From Sphingobacteriales bacterium (lineage in GTDB: Bacteria > Bacteroidota > Bacteroidia > Chitinophagales > UBA2359): a stretch of DNA of 64,000 bases. Where the stretch lies: contig JADKCK010000001.1 of assembly GCA_016718845.1 (NCBI GenBank), positions 1 to 64,000 on the forward strand, read 5' to 3'. Shown piece by piece: positions 28,706 through 39,179 of the stretch. A program made the position numbers and the translations under genes. Each line of letters begins with the position of its first letter. Within the stretch, counting starts at the first letter, position 1. Below the pieces are notes generated by a model. It worked only from the letters and a program-made list of their open reading frames with translations. It searched no databases and was not told the DNA's origin.

Positions 28706-29965
28706 ATGCTACTCAAACGAGTTGTAGTAACAGGTTTGGGCGCCCTTACACCCATAGGTAATACCGTCGCCGATTATTGGCAAGCATTGTTAGCCGGTAA
28801 AAGCGGAGCTGCGCCCATCACCCATTTCGATGCCTCTAACTTTAAAACCAAATTTGCCTGCGAAGTAAAAGGTTTTGACCCCACCAGCATACTCGACCGC
28901 AAAGAAGCCCGAAAACTCGACCCCTTTGCACAATATGCCATTGCCGCCTCGGACCAAGCTATTGCCGACGCAGGGCTATCAACCGACCCAAGCATCAACA
29001 AAAACCGCGTAGGTGTGATATGGGCATCGGGCATAGGTGGTATATTTACGTTTCAAGACCAAATAATTGATTATGTAAAGGGCGGTATAGGCAACCCACG
29101 CTTTAACCCGTTTTTTATACCCAAAATGATATCCGACATAGCATCGGGGCATATCTCTATACGGCATGGCTTTCGGGGTCCTAACTTCTCGGTTGTGTCG
29201 GCTTGTGCCTCGTCAACTAATGCCCTCATCGACTCGTTTAATTACATACGCCTTGGCAAAGCCGATGCTATTGTAACAGGCGGCTCGGAGGCAGCAGTTA
29301 CCGACTCGGGCGTTGGCGGCTTTAATGCCATGAAAGCCCTATCGGAGCGAAACGACTCGCCCGAAACAGCTTCGCGCCCCTTTGACTTGCACCGCGACGG
29401 CTTTGTACTAGGCGAAGGCAGCGGCTGCATTATTCTGGAAGAGTACGAACATGCCCTGCGACGCGGAGCAACCATTTATGCCGAAATGATAGGCGGCGGT
29501 ATGAGCGGCGATGCCTACCACATAACCGCACCACACCCCGACGGATTAGGCGCCTTGTTTGTGATGAAAGATGTATTGGACGATGCACATTTGCAACCAA
29601 CCGACATAGATTATATCAACGTACACGGCACCTCGACACCGCTTGGCGACATTAGCGAGGTAAAAGCCATCGAACAATTTTTTGGCGATTGGGCATATCA
29701 ACTCAATATCAGTTCTACCAAATCTATGACGGGGCATTTACTAGGCGCCGCAGGCGCCATAGAAGCAATGGCGGCTATATTGGCAGTAAAACACGATATA
29801 GTACCCCCAACCATTAACCATTTTACCGACGACCCCGCCTTTGACCCACGCCTTAACTTTACTTTTTTAAATGCCCAAAAACGAACCGTGCGCGCAGCCA
29901 TTAGCAACACCTTTGGCTTTGGCGGACACAACGCATCGGTGGCATTCAAAAAATTTGAAGGATAA
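28706..29965 (+). CDS. fabF: Beta-ketoacyl-ACP synthase II
   Basis: 419 aa. Condensing enzyme that adds two-carbon units from malonyl-ACP to acyl-ACP. The catalytic Cys is in VVSACASSTNA, with the two His in VHGTSTPLGD and TKSMTGHLLGAAG; the C-terminal NTFGFGGHNAS is also conserved. It follows acpP by 125 bases and precedes rnc by about 200. Length and all active-site residues are normal. Confidence 0.97.
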   Translation: MLLKRVVVTGLGALTPIGNTVADYWQALLAGKSGAAPITHFDASNFKTKFACEVKGFDPTSILDRKEARKLDPFAQYAIAASDQAIADAGLSTDPSINKNRVGVIWASGIGGIFTFQDQIIDYVKGGIGNPRFNPFFIPKMISDIASGHISIRHGFRGPNFSVVSACASSTNALIDSFNYIRLGKADAIVTGGSEAAVTDSGVGGFNAMKALSERNDSPETASRPFDLHRDGFVLGEGSGCIILEEYEHALRRGATIYAEMIGGGMSGDAYHITAPHPDGLGALFVMKDVLDDAHLQPTDIDYINVHGTSTPLGDISEVKAIEQFFGDWAYQLNISSTKSMTGHLLGAAGAIEAMAAILAVKHDIVPPTINHFTDDPAFDPRLNFTFLNAQKRTVRAAISNTFGFGGHNASVAFKKFEG

Positions 29966-30163
29966 GCCTCCATTTATGTTGATAAAAATGCAATTTACTT
30001 TTAAGATGCCATTTTGGTGTGCTGCAATTAACTAAATTGTTGAACCTTGCACTTGCACCCTAAAAGCAACTTATTTGCACACCCAATACACATCTGACCA
30101 AACAGATACGCCACATTTATCAACAAACGCCGATAATAAATATACGCCACCAGACACCAACGT

Positions 30164-30895
30164 GTGAGATTTTTACGAAAAATATACAACCAGTTTTCTA
30201 CCGAACACCAAGATATTACTCGCCGTTTGAGCGAGTTGCTTGGTTTTGTCCCTACCAATCTATCTATCTTTAAATTAGCCTTTAAACACACCTCTCAATC
30301 GTCGGAAAGCTATACCAGCAACGAGCGCCTCGAATACCTCGGCGACTCGGTACTTGGCACTATTGTTGCCGAGTATTTATTCAAAAAATATCCGTTTAAA
30401 GGCGAAGGTTTTTTGACCGAAATGCGCTCGAAAATGGTTAATCGAAAACAATTGGGCGAAGTAGGTGAAAAATTGGGTTTGAAAGATTTTTTAGACTACG
30501 ATAAATCGTATGTTAACGTTAATGCCACACTTTTGGGCAATGCCCTAGAAGCCCTAGTAGGTGCTGTATACCTAGATGTTGGCTATGAACCCACTAAAAC
30601 ATTTGTGTTTAGTAAAATTATTTATCCCCACATGGATATAGATGATTTAGAATCGAACGACATAAACTTTAAAAGCCGTTTGTTTGAGTGGGCACAAAAA
30701 TACGAAAAAGACTTGCAATTTAACATAATAGAAGAAAAAATGTCGGATAAATCGCGCTTATTTACCGTAGGTGCCTACATAGACGGCAAAATACAAGGCA
30801 AAGGCGAAGGACGAAGTAAAAAAGATGCCCAGAAAAACGCCGCCAAAGAAGCCTACGAAAAACTAAACGTAGCCGCAGATATGGCAGAAAAATAA
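30164..30895 (+). CDS. rnc: Ribonuclease III
   Basis: 243 aa, with a GTG start at 30164. The RNase III signature ERLEYLGDSVLGTIVAEYLF carries the catalytic acidic residues, and a second set is in GNALEALVGAVYLD. The C-terminal 70 residues are a double-stranded RNA binding domain (DFKSRLFEW-like start, then GKGEGRSKKDAQKNAAKEA). It cleaves double-stranded RNA in rRNA and mRNA maturation. The 200 bases upstream hold no other gene. Confidence 0.95.
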   Translation: MRFLRKIYNQFSTEHQDITRRLSELLGFVPTNLSIFKLAFKHTSQSSESYTSNERLEYLGDSVLGTIVAEYLFKKYPFKGEGFLTEMRSKMVNRKQLGEVGEKLGLKDFLDYDKSYVNVNATLLGNALEALVGAVYLDVGYEPTKTFVFSKIIYPHMDIDDLESNDINFKSRLFEWAQKYEKDLQFNIIEEKMSDKSRLFTVGAYIDGKIQGKGEGRSKKDAQKNAAKEAYEKLNVAADMAEK

Positions 30896-30913
30896 CAATT
30901 AATAAAGCACAAA

Positions 30914-32014
30914 ATGCCCCAAATTACCGAACAAAACAAAGCCATTTGGCAAGCACTTTACAACGCCGTAGATCAATTTCAGGCACTAAAACCTTGGACT
31001 TGGTTTTTAGAGGTTATGATATTTGCCATAAAAAGCCCTTACAGTAACAATGTAGGCTACTGTAGTATTATGGGGTTTGCTGGCGAACATTTTGCCTTAG
31101 CCGTTTATTTAAACCGTAGCGGCTTGGCAACTTTTTTAGAAATGCGGGCAGCAAGCTTAACCCCTAATAACCAAGAACTAGACTTTAACTACCTCCGAGA
31201 ACTTGCCCTATTTGAACAAGATTGTTTTATGGTAGCTTTTGAAACCAAAAAATATATTACCGAAGACGATGAGGCAACCATGCAACAACTAAACCGAAAA
31301 TATAAACCGCGCACGCGCCGCCCTCAAATAAGGTATCACGAACCCAGCTACTTGCCTTGGTACATAACCGACGCACAAGCAAAAGAACTAACCATATTTG
31401 TAGAACAAGCAATAGTAGTGGCTAAAATAATACAAAAAGACCCAACTTTGTTGATGCAAATACCCGAACGCCAAGCAATATACACCCGAATACCCACCCA
31501 AACAGCCAACGAAACTACCTGGACAGATGCTTGGATAGACCCTTTTGAGGAAGAAGAAGAAGCACCTAATGCCGCCAACGAACATAAAGTATTTAAACTT
31601 GTAGAGCCCAAACGAGTTAACCAAATAAAAAAAGATTTAAAGAAAACAAACACTGCCCTTATTATGGCGCTCTGCCCAATTCCAAGCGCCGTAACCTCTG
31701 ATACCGAAACTAAACCATTTTATGCACAACTGCTATTATCAATGGATTACGAGTCGGGCGAAGCATTAATAATGGACATGGAATCGGCAATGCTATCGCC
31801 TAAGCAGTTAGCTAATGGTTTAGATGAAGCTTTTTTTACACAACTCGAAAAATTAGGCTTTATACCCAAGCAAATTATAGTTAATCAAGAAACCATCGAA
31901 GAACTACTAACCGCACCATGTAGGGCGTTGGGCATTGAGCTGATATACGACGAAGAAGACGAAAACTTAATGGCTGTCGATTTTTTCATCGAACAGCTAA
32001 AAATGTTTATATAG
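30914..32014 (+). CDS. Uncharacterised protein resembling DUF7309/DUF6930
   Basis: 366 aa, starting 18 bases after rnc. The first half has VGYCSIMGFAGEHFALAVYL and LRELALFEQDCFMVAFE; the second half has KPFYAQLLLSMDYESGEALIM and PKQIIVNQETIEELL. These resemble DUF7309 and DUF6930 domains found together in bacterial proteins of unknown function. No membrane segment, signal peptide or catalytic motif was found, and an acidic linker (FEEEEEAP) separates the halves. A terminator ends the rnc-containing transcript after it. Confidence 0.6.
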   Translation: MPQITEQNKAIWQALYNAVDQFQALKPWTWFLEVMIFAIKSPYSNNVGYCSIMGFAGEHFALAVYLNRSGLATFLEMRAASLTPNNQELDFNYLRELALFEQDCFMVAFETKKYITEDDEATMQQLNRKYKPRTRRPQIRYHEPSYLPWYITDAQAKELTIFVEQAIVVAKIIQKDPTLLMQIPERQAIYTRIPTQTANETTWTDAWIDPFEEEEEAPNAANEHKVFKLVEPKRVNQIKKDLKKTNTALIMALCPIPSAVTSDTETKPFYAQLLLSMDYESGEALIMDMESAMLSPKQLANGLDEAFFTQLEKLGFIPKQIIVNQETIEELLTAPCRALGIELIYDEEDENLMAVDFFIEQLKMFI

Positions 32015-32033
32015 TTTCTACTAAAAAGCAACT

Positions 32034-32079
32034 TTATCGGCGGTACACCTTAGTTGGTCTACCGCCGATAAACATTTTT
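32034..32079 (+). terminator. Rho-independent terminator
   Basis: A 12-bp stem (TTATCGGCGGTA with TACCGCCGATAA) with a 14-base loop, followed by ACATTTTT. It ends the transcript before uvrA. Confidence 0.85.
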
Positions 32080-32200
32080 ATTAATTTTAACTTGGGCAAC
32101 TCAACAAAAAAACCTTCAAACTAAACTAATTGCCCTGTTTGCGGTTATTTATACGCAAGTATGCCTAAAAGCAAATTTACAGCTACCAATAAATATAAAA

Positions 32201-35047
32201 ATGAATACCACTTCTACTAACTCATTACCCGAAATAGCCGAATTCGACATCTCGCACCTAAATGTTTATGGAGCGCGGGTGCATAATCTTAAAAATATAG
32301 ACATATCCATTCCGCGCAACTGCATGGTTGTTATTACAGGCATTAGTGGCAGCGGTAAATCGTCGTTGGCATTTGATACCATTTATGCCGAAGGACAACG
32401 ACGATATATGGAAAGTTTTTCGGCATACGCCCGCCAATTTATAGGCTCGATGGAGCGACCCGATGTAGAACAAATCACAGGGCTAAGCCCCGTTATTGCC
32501 ATAGAACAAAAAACAACCAATAAAAACCCGCGCTCTACGGTTGGTACTATCACCGAAATTTACGACTTTATGCGCCTACTCTTTGCACGTATCGGCGAAG
32601 CATACTCGTATAATACCAACAAAAAAATGGTGCGGTTTACTACTCAGCAAATTGTAAAATATATAATAGACAACTATTTTGATGAAAAAATTGCCCTTTT
32701 AGCACCCGTTGTGCGCGGACGCAAAGGACATTACCGCGAACTGTTTGAGCAAATACGCAAACAAGGTTTTACCAAAGTGCGCATTGATGGCGAAATACAA
32801 GACCTAACCGAAAGAATGCAACTAGACCGCTACAAAACACACGACATTGAAGTAGTAATTGATAGAATGAAAGTAGATGCCAATTTTGAGCAACGCCTTG
32901 CCGAATCGATAGAGCAATCCCTAAAAATGGGCAACGGTTTGATGATGATTATGCAATACGATAGCGATAAAGTGCAAATATTTAGTAAAACATTAATGTG
33001 CCCCGATACAGGTATCTCGTATCAAGAGCCATCGCCCAATACCTTTTCGTTTAACTCGCCCTATGGAGCCTGCCCACATTGCAAAGGCTTAGGTTTTGTG
33101 CACGATGTAAGTATGGATTTGGTAATACCCGACAATACCAAAAGTATTAACGAGGGCGGCATTGTGCCTTTTGGCGAAGTACGCGAAAATTTTACCTTTC
33201 AGCGATTGCGTTTTGTGGCACAAAAATATGGCTTTACCTTTGCTACACCCGTTAAAAATATCCCACAAAAAGCCCTCGATTTAATACTAAGCGGCATACA
33301 AGACGAAGAAACAACGCCTAAATCGGACAAAAAACGCATCTCGGAAATGCTCGACTACGAAGGCGTACTAAACACCATCAGACGCTGCTATACCGAAAAA
33401 GAAGTATCCGAAAACCTACGACAATGGGCAGAGGGGTTTATGGAAAAAAAAGAATGCGAAACCTGCCACGGAAAACGCCTAAAAACCGAATCACTACATT
33501 TTAAAATAACCGACAAAAATATTTCGGACTTGGCAGATATGGACATTGCCCAGTTGCACGCTTGGTTTACAGATGTAGAAAACCAACTAACCGACCGACA
33601 ACTGCTAATAGCCAAAGATGTACTCAAAGAAATACGCGAGCGTTTGGGTTTTTTACTTAATGTAGGATTAGATTACCTTAGCCTTAGTCGCTCGTCGAGG
33701 TCGCTGTCGGGTGGCGAAAGCCAACGTATACGATTAGCCACGCAAATTGGGTCGCAGTTAGTGGGTATTACTTATATTTTAGACGAGCCAAGTATTGGGC
33801 TACATCAGCGCGACAACGAGCGCCTAATTGCTGCCCTGCAACAGTTGGCACAAATAGGCAACACGGTTTTAGTGGTTGAACACGACCGCGATATTATGTT
33901 AGCATCGGATTATTTGATAGATATTGGACCCGCAGCAGGCAAACATGGCGGCGAGATTGTAGGGCAAGGTACGCCCAAGCAATTTACGCAACGCAACACC
34001 ACTACGGCACAATATTTGCGCGACGAGTTGCAAATACCCGTATCGGAAACACCCCGAAAAGGCAATGGCAAGCACTTGATTTTGCACGAAGCAAGTGGCA
34101 ACAACCTGCAAAACGTAACGGTTAGTTTTCCGTTGGGTACTTTAATTGCCGTGTCGGGTGTGTCGGGTAGTGGTAAAAGCACGCTTATCAACGAAACTTT
34201 GTACCCTATTTTAAGCCAACATTTTTACAAATCGAACAAAAAACCAATGCCCTACGAGCGCATCGAAGGGCTTGAACTGATTGACAAAGTAATAGCCATT
34301 GACCAATCGCCGATAGGCAGAACGCCCCGCTCGAACCCCGCAACTTATTTGGGCGTTTTTGCACCCATACGCGAGCTATTTGCCAAACTGCCCGAAGCCC
34401 AAATTAGAGGGTATGCAGCAGGGCGGTTTTCGTTTAACGTAAAAGGCGGGCGCTGCGAGGTGTGCGAAGGCGGCGGAATGAAAGTGATTGAGATGAATTT
34501 TTTGCCCGATGTGTATGTACAATGCGAAAAGTGCATGGGCAAACGCTACAACCGCGAAACACTGGAGGTGCGTTATCGCGGTAAATCTATCAGCGATGTG
34601 CTAGACATGACCGTTGAAGAAGCTGTGCCTTTTTTTGAGGCAATACCCAAAATTTATCGAATGGTAAAAACTTTGTTAGATGTGGGTTTGGGTTACATCA
34701 CACTTGGACAGCAAGCTACTACCCTAAGCGGTGGCGAGGCGCAGCGGGTAAAATTGGCATCGGAGTTGCACAAAAAAGATACGGGTAACACGGTTTATAT
34801 CCTCGACGAGCCAACAACAGGCTTACACTTCGAAGATGTGCGTGTGCTACTATTGGTGTTAAATAAGTTGGTAGATAAGGGCAACACTGTTATTGTTATA
34901 GAACACCACACCGACATGTTAAAAGCCGCCGACTACCTGATAGACATGGGTCCCGAAGGAGGCAAACGAGGCGGAACACTAGTGGCAACAGGTACACCCG
35001 CCCAAGTAAAAGCAAGTGGCTTGGGGCATACGGGTAGGTTTTTATAG
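32201..35047 (+). CDS. uvrA: Excinuclease ABC subunit A
   Basis: 948 aa, full length. The nucleotide-excision-repair damage sensor: two ABC ATPase modules with Walker A GISGSGKSS and GVSGSGKST, signatures LSGGESQRIRLA and LSGGEAQRVKLA, and Walker B YILDEPSIGLH and YILDEPTTGLH. Zinc-binding pairs are CPHCKG ... CETCHG and CEVCEGGG ... CEKCMG. It loads UvrB at lesions. It stands alone, with a terminator on each side. Confidence 0.98.
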   Translation: MNTTSTNSLPEIAEFDISHLNVYGARVHNLKNIDISIPRNCMVVITGISGSGKSSLAFDTIYAEGQRRYMESFSAYARQFIGSMERPDVEQITGLSPVIAIEQKTTNKNPRSTVGTITEIYDFMRLLFARIGEAYSYNTNKKMVRFTTQQIVKYIIDNYFDEKIALLAPVVRGRKGHYRELFEQIRKQGFTKVRIDGEIQDLTERMQLDRYKTHDIEVVIDRMKVDANFEQRLAESIEQSLKMGNGLMMIMQYDSDKVQIFSKTLMCPDTGISYQEPSPNTFSFNSPYGACPHCKGLGFVHDVSMDLVIPDNTKSINEGGIVPFGEVRENFTFQRLRFVAQKYGFTFATPVKNIPQKALDLILSGIQDEETTPKSDKKRISEMLDYEGVLNTIRRCYTEKEVSENLRQWAEGFMEKKECETCHGKRLKTESLHFKITDKNISDLADMDIAQLHAWFTDVENQLTDRQLLIAKDVLKEIRERLGFLLNVGLDYLSLSRSSRSLSGGESQRIRLATQIGSQLVGITYILDEPSIGLHQRDNERLIAALQQLAQIGNTVLVVEHDRDIMLASDYLIDIGPAAGKHGGEIVGQGTPKQFTQRNTTTAQYLRDELQIPVSETPRKGNGKHLILHEASGNNLQNVTVSFPLGTLIAVSGVSGSGKSTLINETLYPILSQHFYKSNKKPMPYERIEGLELIDKVIAIDQSPIGRTPRSNPATYLGVFAPIRELFAKLPEAQIRGYAAGRFSFNVKGGRCEVCEGGGMKVIEMNFLPDVYVQCEKCMGKRYNRETLEVRYRGKSISDVLDMTVEEAVPFFEAIPKIYRMVKTLLDVGLGYITLGQQATTLSGGEAQRVKLASELHKKDTGNTVYILDEPTTGLHFEDVRVLLLVLNKLVDKGNTVIVIEHHTDMLKAADYLIDMGPEGGKRGGTLVATGTPAQVKASGLGHTGRFL

Positions 35048-35112
35048 CTATTAGTTTATACAAAATAAACGCCACTAAGTTATAATAGTTTGTTGTAGCA
35101 ATGTCTACAAAC

Positions 35113-35143
35113 AAACGGGCAGCAATTACTTTGCTGCCCGTTT
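35113..35143. terminator. Bidirectional terminator between uvrA and rodA
   Basis: A perfect 13-bp stem (AAACGGGCAGCAA with TTGCTGCCCGTTT) and a 5-base loop, with T-rich sequence after it on the plus strand and A-rich sequence before it, between two convergent genes. Confidence 0.9.
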
Positions 35144-35171
35144 ATTTTATCTTGTTGAGGTGGTAGTTTAT

Positions 35172-36563
35172 CTACAAATACATTCCTCGTTCTGAATCGA
35201 GTTTTACTAAGGTAAAAGTAAGCAAGGTAAAACCTATCAACGACGAGCCGCCATAGCTTACAAAAGGTAGCGGAATGCCAATAACGGGCATCAAGCCAAT
35301 GGTCATGCTGATATTTACGGCAAAGTGAAAAAATAAAATAGATGCCACCGAGTAGCCATAAATACGAGCAAAGCGCGACCTTTGCCGCTCGGCAACACTT
35401 ACTATTTTTATGAGCAATAGTACATATACGCTAATAAAACCCAAACTTCCCATAAAACCAAATTCCTCGCCGATGGTGCAAAAAATAAAATCGGTATGAA
35501 TTTCGGGTACAAAATTACCCTTGTTTTGCGTACCTTGTAAAAAACCTTTACCCCACAAACCACCCGACCCAATGGCTATTTTTGATTGATTGAGGTTGTA
35601 ACCTACCCCTTTATTATCTTCTATAGTGCCTAAAATTACGCCAATACGGTTTTTTTGATGCGGCTTTAATACTTGGTTGTAGGCGTAATCTACGCTTTTT
35701 ACATACATACCCATGGCAAATAGCATGGTTATCATAAAATATACAACCCTACGGGTATTAAAATAAAAAAACAAAATAACAGCACCAATAGAAAATAACA
35801 CTAATAAAAATATAGGCTGGCTAACCACGTGCGACAATATAAACATTAGCAGAGCTGTTCCGACAAATATAAAAATATCTTGCTGTGTAGCTTTTCGGCG
35901 ATAAGCCAGTGTAATTAGCAAAATAGTAGCCAATACGCCTACCAACACATCAAAGCTAACAAGCAGTGCTAATACAAAAACGGTAGCCATAAACACCCCA
36001 AAAACTAATACCAAACCCGATAAACCCTCGCGGTAAAGCGTTAGGGCAAATGCCGAGAACACCAATGCCGAGCCTGCATCGCCCTGTAACAATACCAATA
36101 ATATGGGCAGTGCAATAATACCTGCAACGGTAACTTGCTCGTCAAAATCGAACGAGCTGGATTGGTTGATGCTGCTTAAATAACGTGCCAAGGCAATAGC
36201 CGTACCATATTTGGCTAACTCGCTGGGTTGTAGGTTGGCAGCCCCTAACTTAAACCACGATTGCGAACCCGATATGGTTGCCCCCATGAGCAAAACCATT
36301 AAGAGCAACGACATGGCAGATAGGTATATTGGGTAGGCAAGGGTGATAAAAAAACGAGTATCTAATAACTGCATAAAAAATGCAATGGTCAATGCCACAC
36401 CAATCCATTGTAATTGCCGCCCATAGCCGCGTGCAGTATTAAATATAGAGGCGTTGGTTTCGTCAAAATCGGCGGTATAAATGGCAAACCAGCCTATTAC
36501 TATTAGTAATAAAAGCAAGGCTACCAATACCCAATCTATGGAAATTCTTTTTGTTGTTGACAC
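35172..36563 (-). CDS. rodA: Rod shape-determining protein RodA
   Basis: 463 aa with about ten or more membrane segments. SEDS-family peptidoglycan glycosyltransferase; signatures include LQPSELAKYGTAIALARYL, GDAGSALVFSAFALTLYREG, GSGGLWGKGFLQGTQNKGNF, FIFCTIGEEFGF and GIPLPFVSYGGSSLIGF. It polymerises glycan strands during elongation with the transpeptidase PBP2, whose gene lies upstream on the same strand. About 320 bases separate the two, more than in most mrdA-rodA operons. Confidence 0.95.
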   Translation of the reverse strand: MSTTKRISIDWVLVALLLLLIVIGWFAIYTADFDETNASIFNTARGYGRQLQWIGVALTIAFFMQLLDTRFFITLAYPIYLSAMSLLLMVLLMGATISGSQSWFKLGAANLQPSELAKYGTAIALARYLSSINQSSSFDFDEQVTVAGIIALPILLVLLQGDAGSALVFSAFALTLYREGLSGLVLVFGVFMATVFVLALLVSFDVLVGVLATILLITLAYRRKATQQDIFIFVGTALLMFILSHVVSQPIFLLVLFSIGAVILFFYFNTRRVVYFMITMLFAMGMYVKSVDYAYNQVLKPHQKNRIGVILGTIEDNKGVGYNLNQSKIAIGSGGLWGKGFLQGTQNKGNFVPEIHTDFIFCTIGEEFGFMGSLGFISVYVLLLIKIVSVAERQRSRFARIYGYSVASILFFHFAVNISMTIGLMPVIGIPLPFVSYGGSSLIGFTLLTFTLVKLDSERGMYL

Positions 36564-36884
36564 TAAAAGAAAAATTATTGTAAATTAAAATATTTACCAA
36601 TAAATATTATTGGCTTATTTAGCTTAAATACCGAGCATGTTTGTTATTGGTTTGTATTTGGTTTGGGCTAATTTAGGTAATATAAAATTAGGCACAAGCA
36701 CCAATACCCTAAAAGCAGCGTAAAAACCGCCAATTGCTAATCGTGTTTTGGGTCAAGCAAAACGCTCAACTATAACTATAATAAGTAACACTTGAGCGAG
36801 CAAGCTTTTTTATCCCCAAACAAACACATTGGTTAAATTTACGCTGATAGATGCATATTGTATTTTTATACATTTACGGCAATT
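36564..36884. other. Gap between mrdA and rodA
   Basis: About 320 bases with no supported gene. On the minus strand CGCTCAA ... TTGAGCG (about 36753-36775) could be a terminator hairpin after mrdA, which would give rodA its own promoter. No clear TAnnTTTG box was fixed for rodA. Confidence 0.4.
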
Positions 36885-39017
36885 TTAGTGAGGTTCGGTA
36901 TTGTTGTTAGCAGGTGGTGGGTCGGTGGGTGGTGGGTCGGTGGTGATAGCCGGTGTTGGTTTTTCGATGGGTGTAGCAGCAGGCGGTGGTTGAGTAATAG
37001 GAAACGAAGGACCAACGGGTTGGCTATAACTTGCATCATTGTTGGGTACTACTATTGGGGCTGCATTGTATTCGTCGCCTCCGTCTTCGTGTTCGCCATC
37101 GCTAAATTGTTCGCGTATTTCGTCGTCTGATACTTCTTTTACTGGCTCATCAATTACTTTTTCGCCATTTAATTGGCGTACTAATTTGGCAGTTGGGTTG
37201 GTACGATACATTAGTGTTAGGCGCATCATTTTGTATTCTAAGCCTCTTCTGCCACCCGATATTTTACGGTTAATGTATTTTTCGATAACCAAACTAGCAA
37301 TAGGTGCGGCTACTTTATAACCCCAGCCTGCGTTTTCGATAATAACAGCTACAGCAATTTGTGGATTATTTTTAGGAGCAAAAGCGGCAAACAAAGAGTG
37401 GTCGCGCCCGTGTGGGTTTTGGGCAGTACCTGTTTTGCCACAAATATCCAAATAGCCCGTACCCCTAAGTGTTTTGGTGCCAACTACTACGCGGTGCATA
37501 CCATCTATAACGGGGGCAAAATGACGGGTATCAATACCTACTTTGTGGCGTTGTATATAAATGCTGTTTTTGTCGCCAACAAGTGGTTTTATAACATGCG
37601 GGTGATAATAATACCCCCTGTTGGCAATAATAGCCATTGAGTGTGCCATTTGTAGTGGGGTCATGCCTATTTCGCCCTGCCCAATACCCAACGAGATAAT
37701 ACTGTTGGCTTTCCAACGTCGTTTGCCATACATGCGGTCGTAGCGCTCGGGTCCGGGTATATATCCATCAACGCTGCCCGGTATATCTACATACGAGTCG
37801 GTGCCTAAACTAAACTGAGCCAAATAAGCTTTCCATGCACGCAAGCCTTCGGTTACTTTTTCATACTTATTTTGTTCTATAAATATTTTAAATATGTGAC
37901 AAAAATAAGCATTACACGAATGTTCGAGGGCGGTTTGTACGCTATAACATTGGGCATGTGGGTGACATTTTACGCGTAAGCTGCCTAATTTATAGCCTCC
38001 GTAGCACGGAAAATAATAGTTTGGGGTAATTAAGCCCTCTTGTAATGCCATTAATGCCATAATGGGTTTAAAGATAGACCCTGGCGGATAGTAGGCACTT
38101 AAAGCTCGGTTAAACAATGGTTTTTCGGGGTCGGATGATAAAGCTTGCATTGCCTCGCCTTTAAATTTGCCTGTAAGCAAACGTGGGTCAAAGGTAGGGC
38201 TACTTACAAGGGCTAAAATTTCGCCTGTTGCTGGTTCAATGGCTACAATGGCTCCTTTTTTGTTCGACATAATCCGCTCGCAATATTCTTGCAGTTCCAT
38301 GTCTAGGGTTAGGTGTAAATCGCTACCTGCAATGGCTTCTTTGTCTAATTCGGTATCGGCAAATTTGCCAATTTCGCGGTTTCGCACATCTACCACTACA
38401 TACTTTATACCTTGCTCGCCACGTAATGTTTTTTCGTAGCTTTTTTCTATGCCGTTAATACCCACATAATCGCCCATGTGGTAGTAATCAGAGGTGTCTA
38501 CTTGCTGCTGATTTGCTTCGCCAATGTAGCCCATAATGTGCCCAGCCAACGAAGTATGGTATACCCTAACTGTGCGCACCTGAGTATAAAACCCCGGAAA
38601 CTGATATAGGTACTCTTGCAAATAGGTGTAAATATCGGCAGGTATTTGTTTAAAAATAACTTGGGGTTTGTAGGGCGAATAACCTTTGGTGCTTTTTATT
38701 TTATCGAAATTGGCATAAAAATCGTCAATATTTACACCCAATAATTGGCAAAGTTTTAGGGTATCAAACGGCTCAGTTTGTTTGGGTATAACCATTAAGT
38801 CGTATACTGGCTCGCTGGTTACTAGTAGGCTGTCGTTGCGGTCGTAAATAAGCCCGCGCGACGGATAGGTGATAATGTTACGAACCACATTGTTTTTTGC
38901 CATTGCCTGATACGATGGATCCATGACCTGCATAAAAAACAAACGGATAAGCAAAATAATGCCAATAATAACAAATATGCCCTGAATAATTAATTTTCGT
39001 AAGTTGAAAGATTCCAT
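36885..39017 (-). CDS. mrdA: Penicillin-binding protein 2
   Basis: About 710 aa; the start is placed at the ATG at 39017 (MESFNLRKLI), though ATGs 3 and 12 bases upstream are possible. One N-terminal membrane anchor, a PBP dimerisation domain (MAKNNVVRNIITYPSRGLIYDR), then the transpeptidase with YPPGSIFKPIMA (Ser and Lys of SxxK), HSCNAYF (SxN) and KTGTAQNP (KTG). It cross-links wall peptidoglycan in elongation together with RodA. The last 100 residues are a proline-rich tail (PPPTDPPPAN) of unknown role that is not part of the core family. Confidence 0.95.
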   Translation of the reverse strand: MESFNLRKLIIQGIFVIIGIILLIRLFFMQVMDPSYQAMAKNNVVRNIITYPSRGLIYDRNDSLLVTSEPVYDLMVIPKQTEPFDTLKLCQLLGVNIDDFYANFDKIKSTKGYSPYKPQVIFKQIPADIYTYLQEYLYQFPGFYTQVRTVRVYHTSLAGHIMGYIGEANQQQVDTSDYYHMGDYVGINGIEKSYEKTLRGEQGIKYVVVDVRNREIGKFADTELDKEAIAGSDLHLTLDMELQEYCERIMSNKKGAIVAIEPATGEILALVSSPTFDPRLLTGKFKGEAMQALSSDPEKPLFNRALSAYYPPGSIFKPIMALMALQEGLITPNYYFPCYGGYKLGSLRVKCHPHAQCYSVQTALEHSCNAYFCHIFKIFIEQNKYEKVTEGLRAWKAYLAQFSLGTDSYVDIPGSVDGYIPGPERYDRMYGKRRWKANSIISLGIGQGEIGMTPLQMAHSMAIIANRGYYYHPHVIKPLVGDKNSIYIQRHKVGIDTRHFAPVIDGMHRVVVGTKTLRGTGYLDICGKTGTAQNPHGRDHSLFAAFAPKNNPQIAVAVIIENAGWGYKVAAPIASLVIEKYINRKISGGRRGLEYKMMRLTLMYRTNPTAKLVRQLNGEKVIDEPVKEVSDDEIREQFSDGEHEDGGDEYNAAPIVVPNNDASYSQPVGPSFPITQPPPAATPIEKPTPAITTDPPPTDPPPANNNTEPH

Positions 39018-39067
39018 CATAAAATACAATTTTTAAGAATCTTGAAGATTTGGTGTCTAAAAGCCTG

Positions 39068-39075
39068 CAAAGATA
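39068..39075 (-). promoter_or_regulatory. Promoter -7 box for mrdA
   Basis: On the minus strand this reads TATCTTTG, about 50 bases before the chosen mrdA start; it fits TAnnTTTG. Confidence 0.6.
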
Positions 39076-39179
39076 CAACAATTAATACAGATACCGTACA
39101 AAAAAAATGTAACGCTATAAACTACAACCGTCTAAACAAACCATATTGCCCATACAACACCAACTAAATACACTAAAAA

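Noticed and set aside
36858..37130. Plus-strand open frame opposite mrdA
   Set aside because: It is the antisense of the proline-rich tail of PBP2, which creates Trp/Gly-rich frames by chance.
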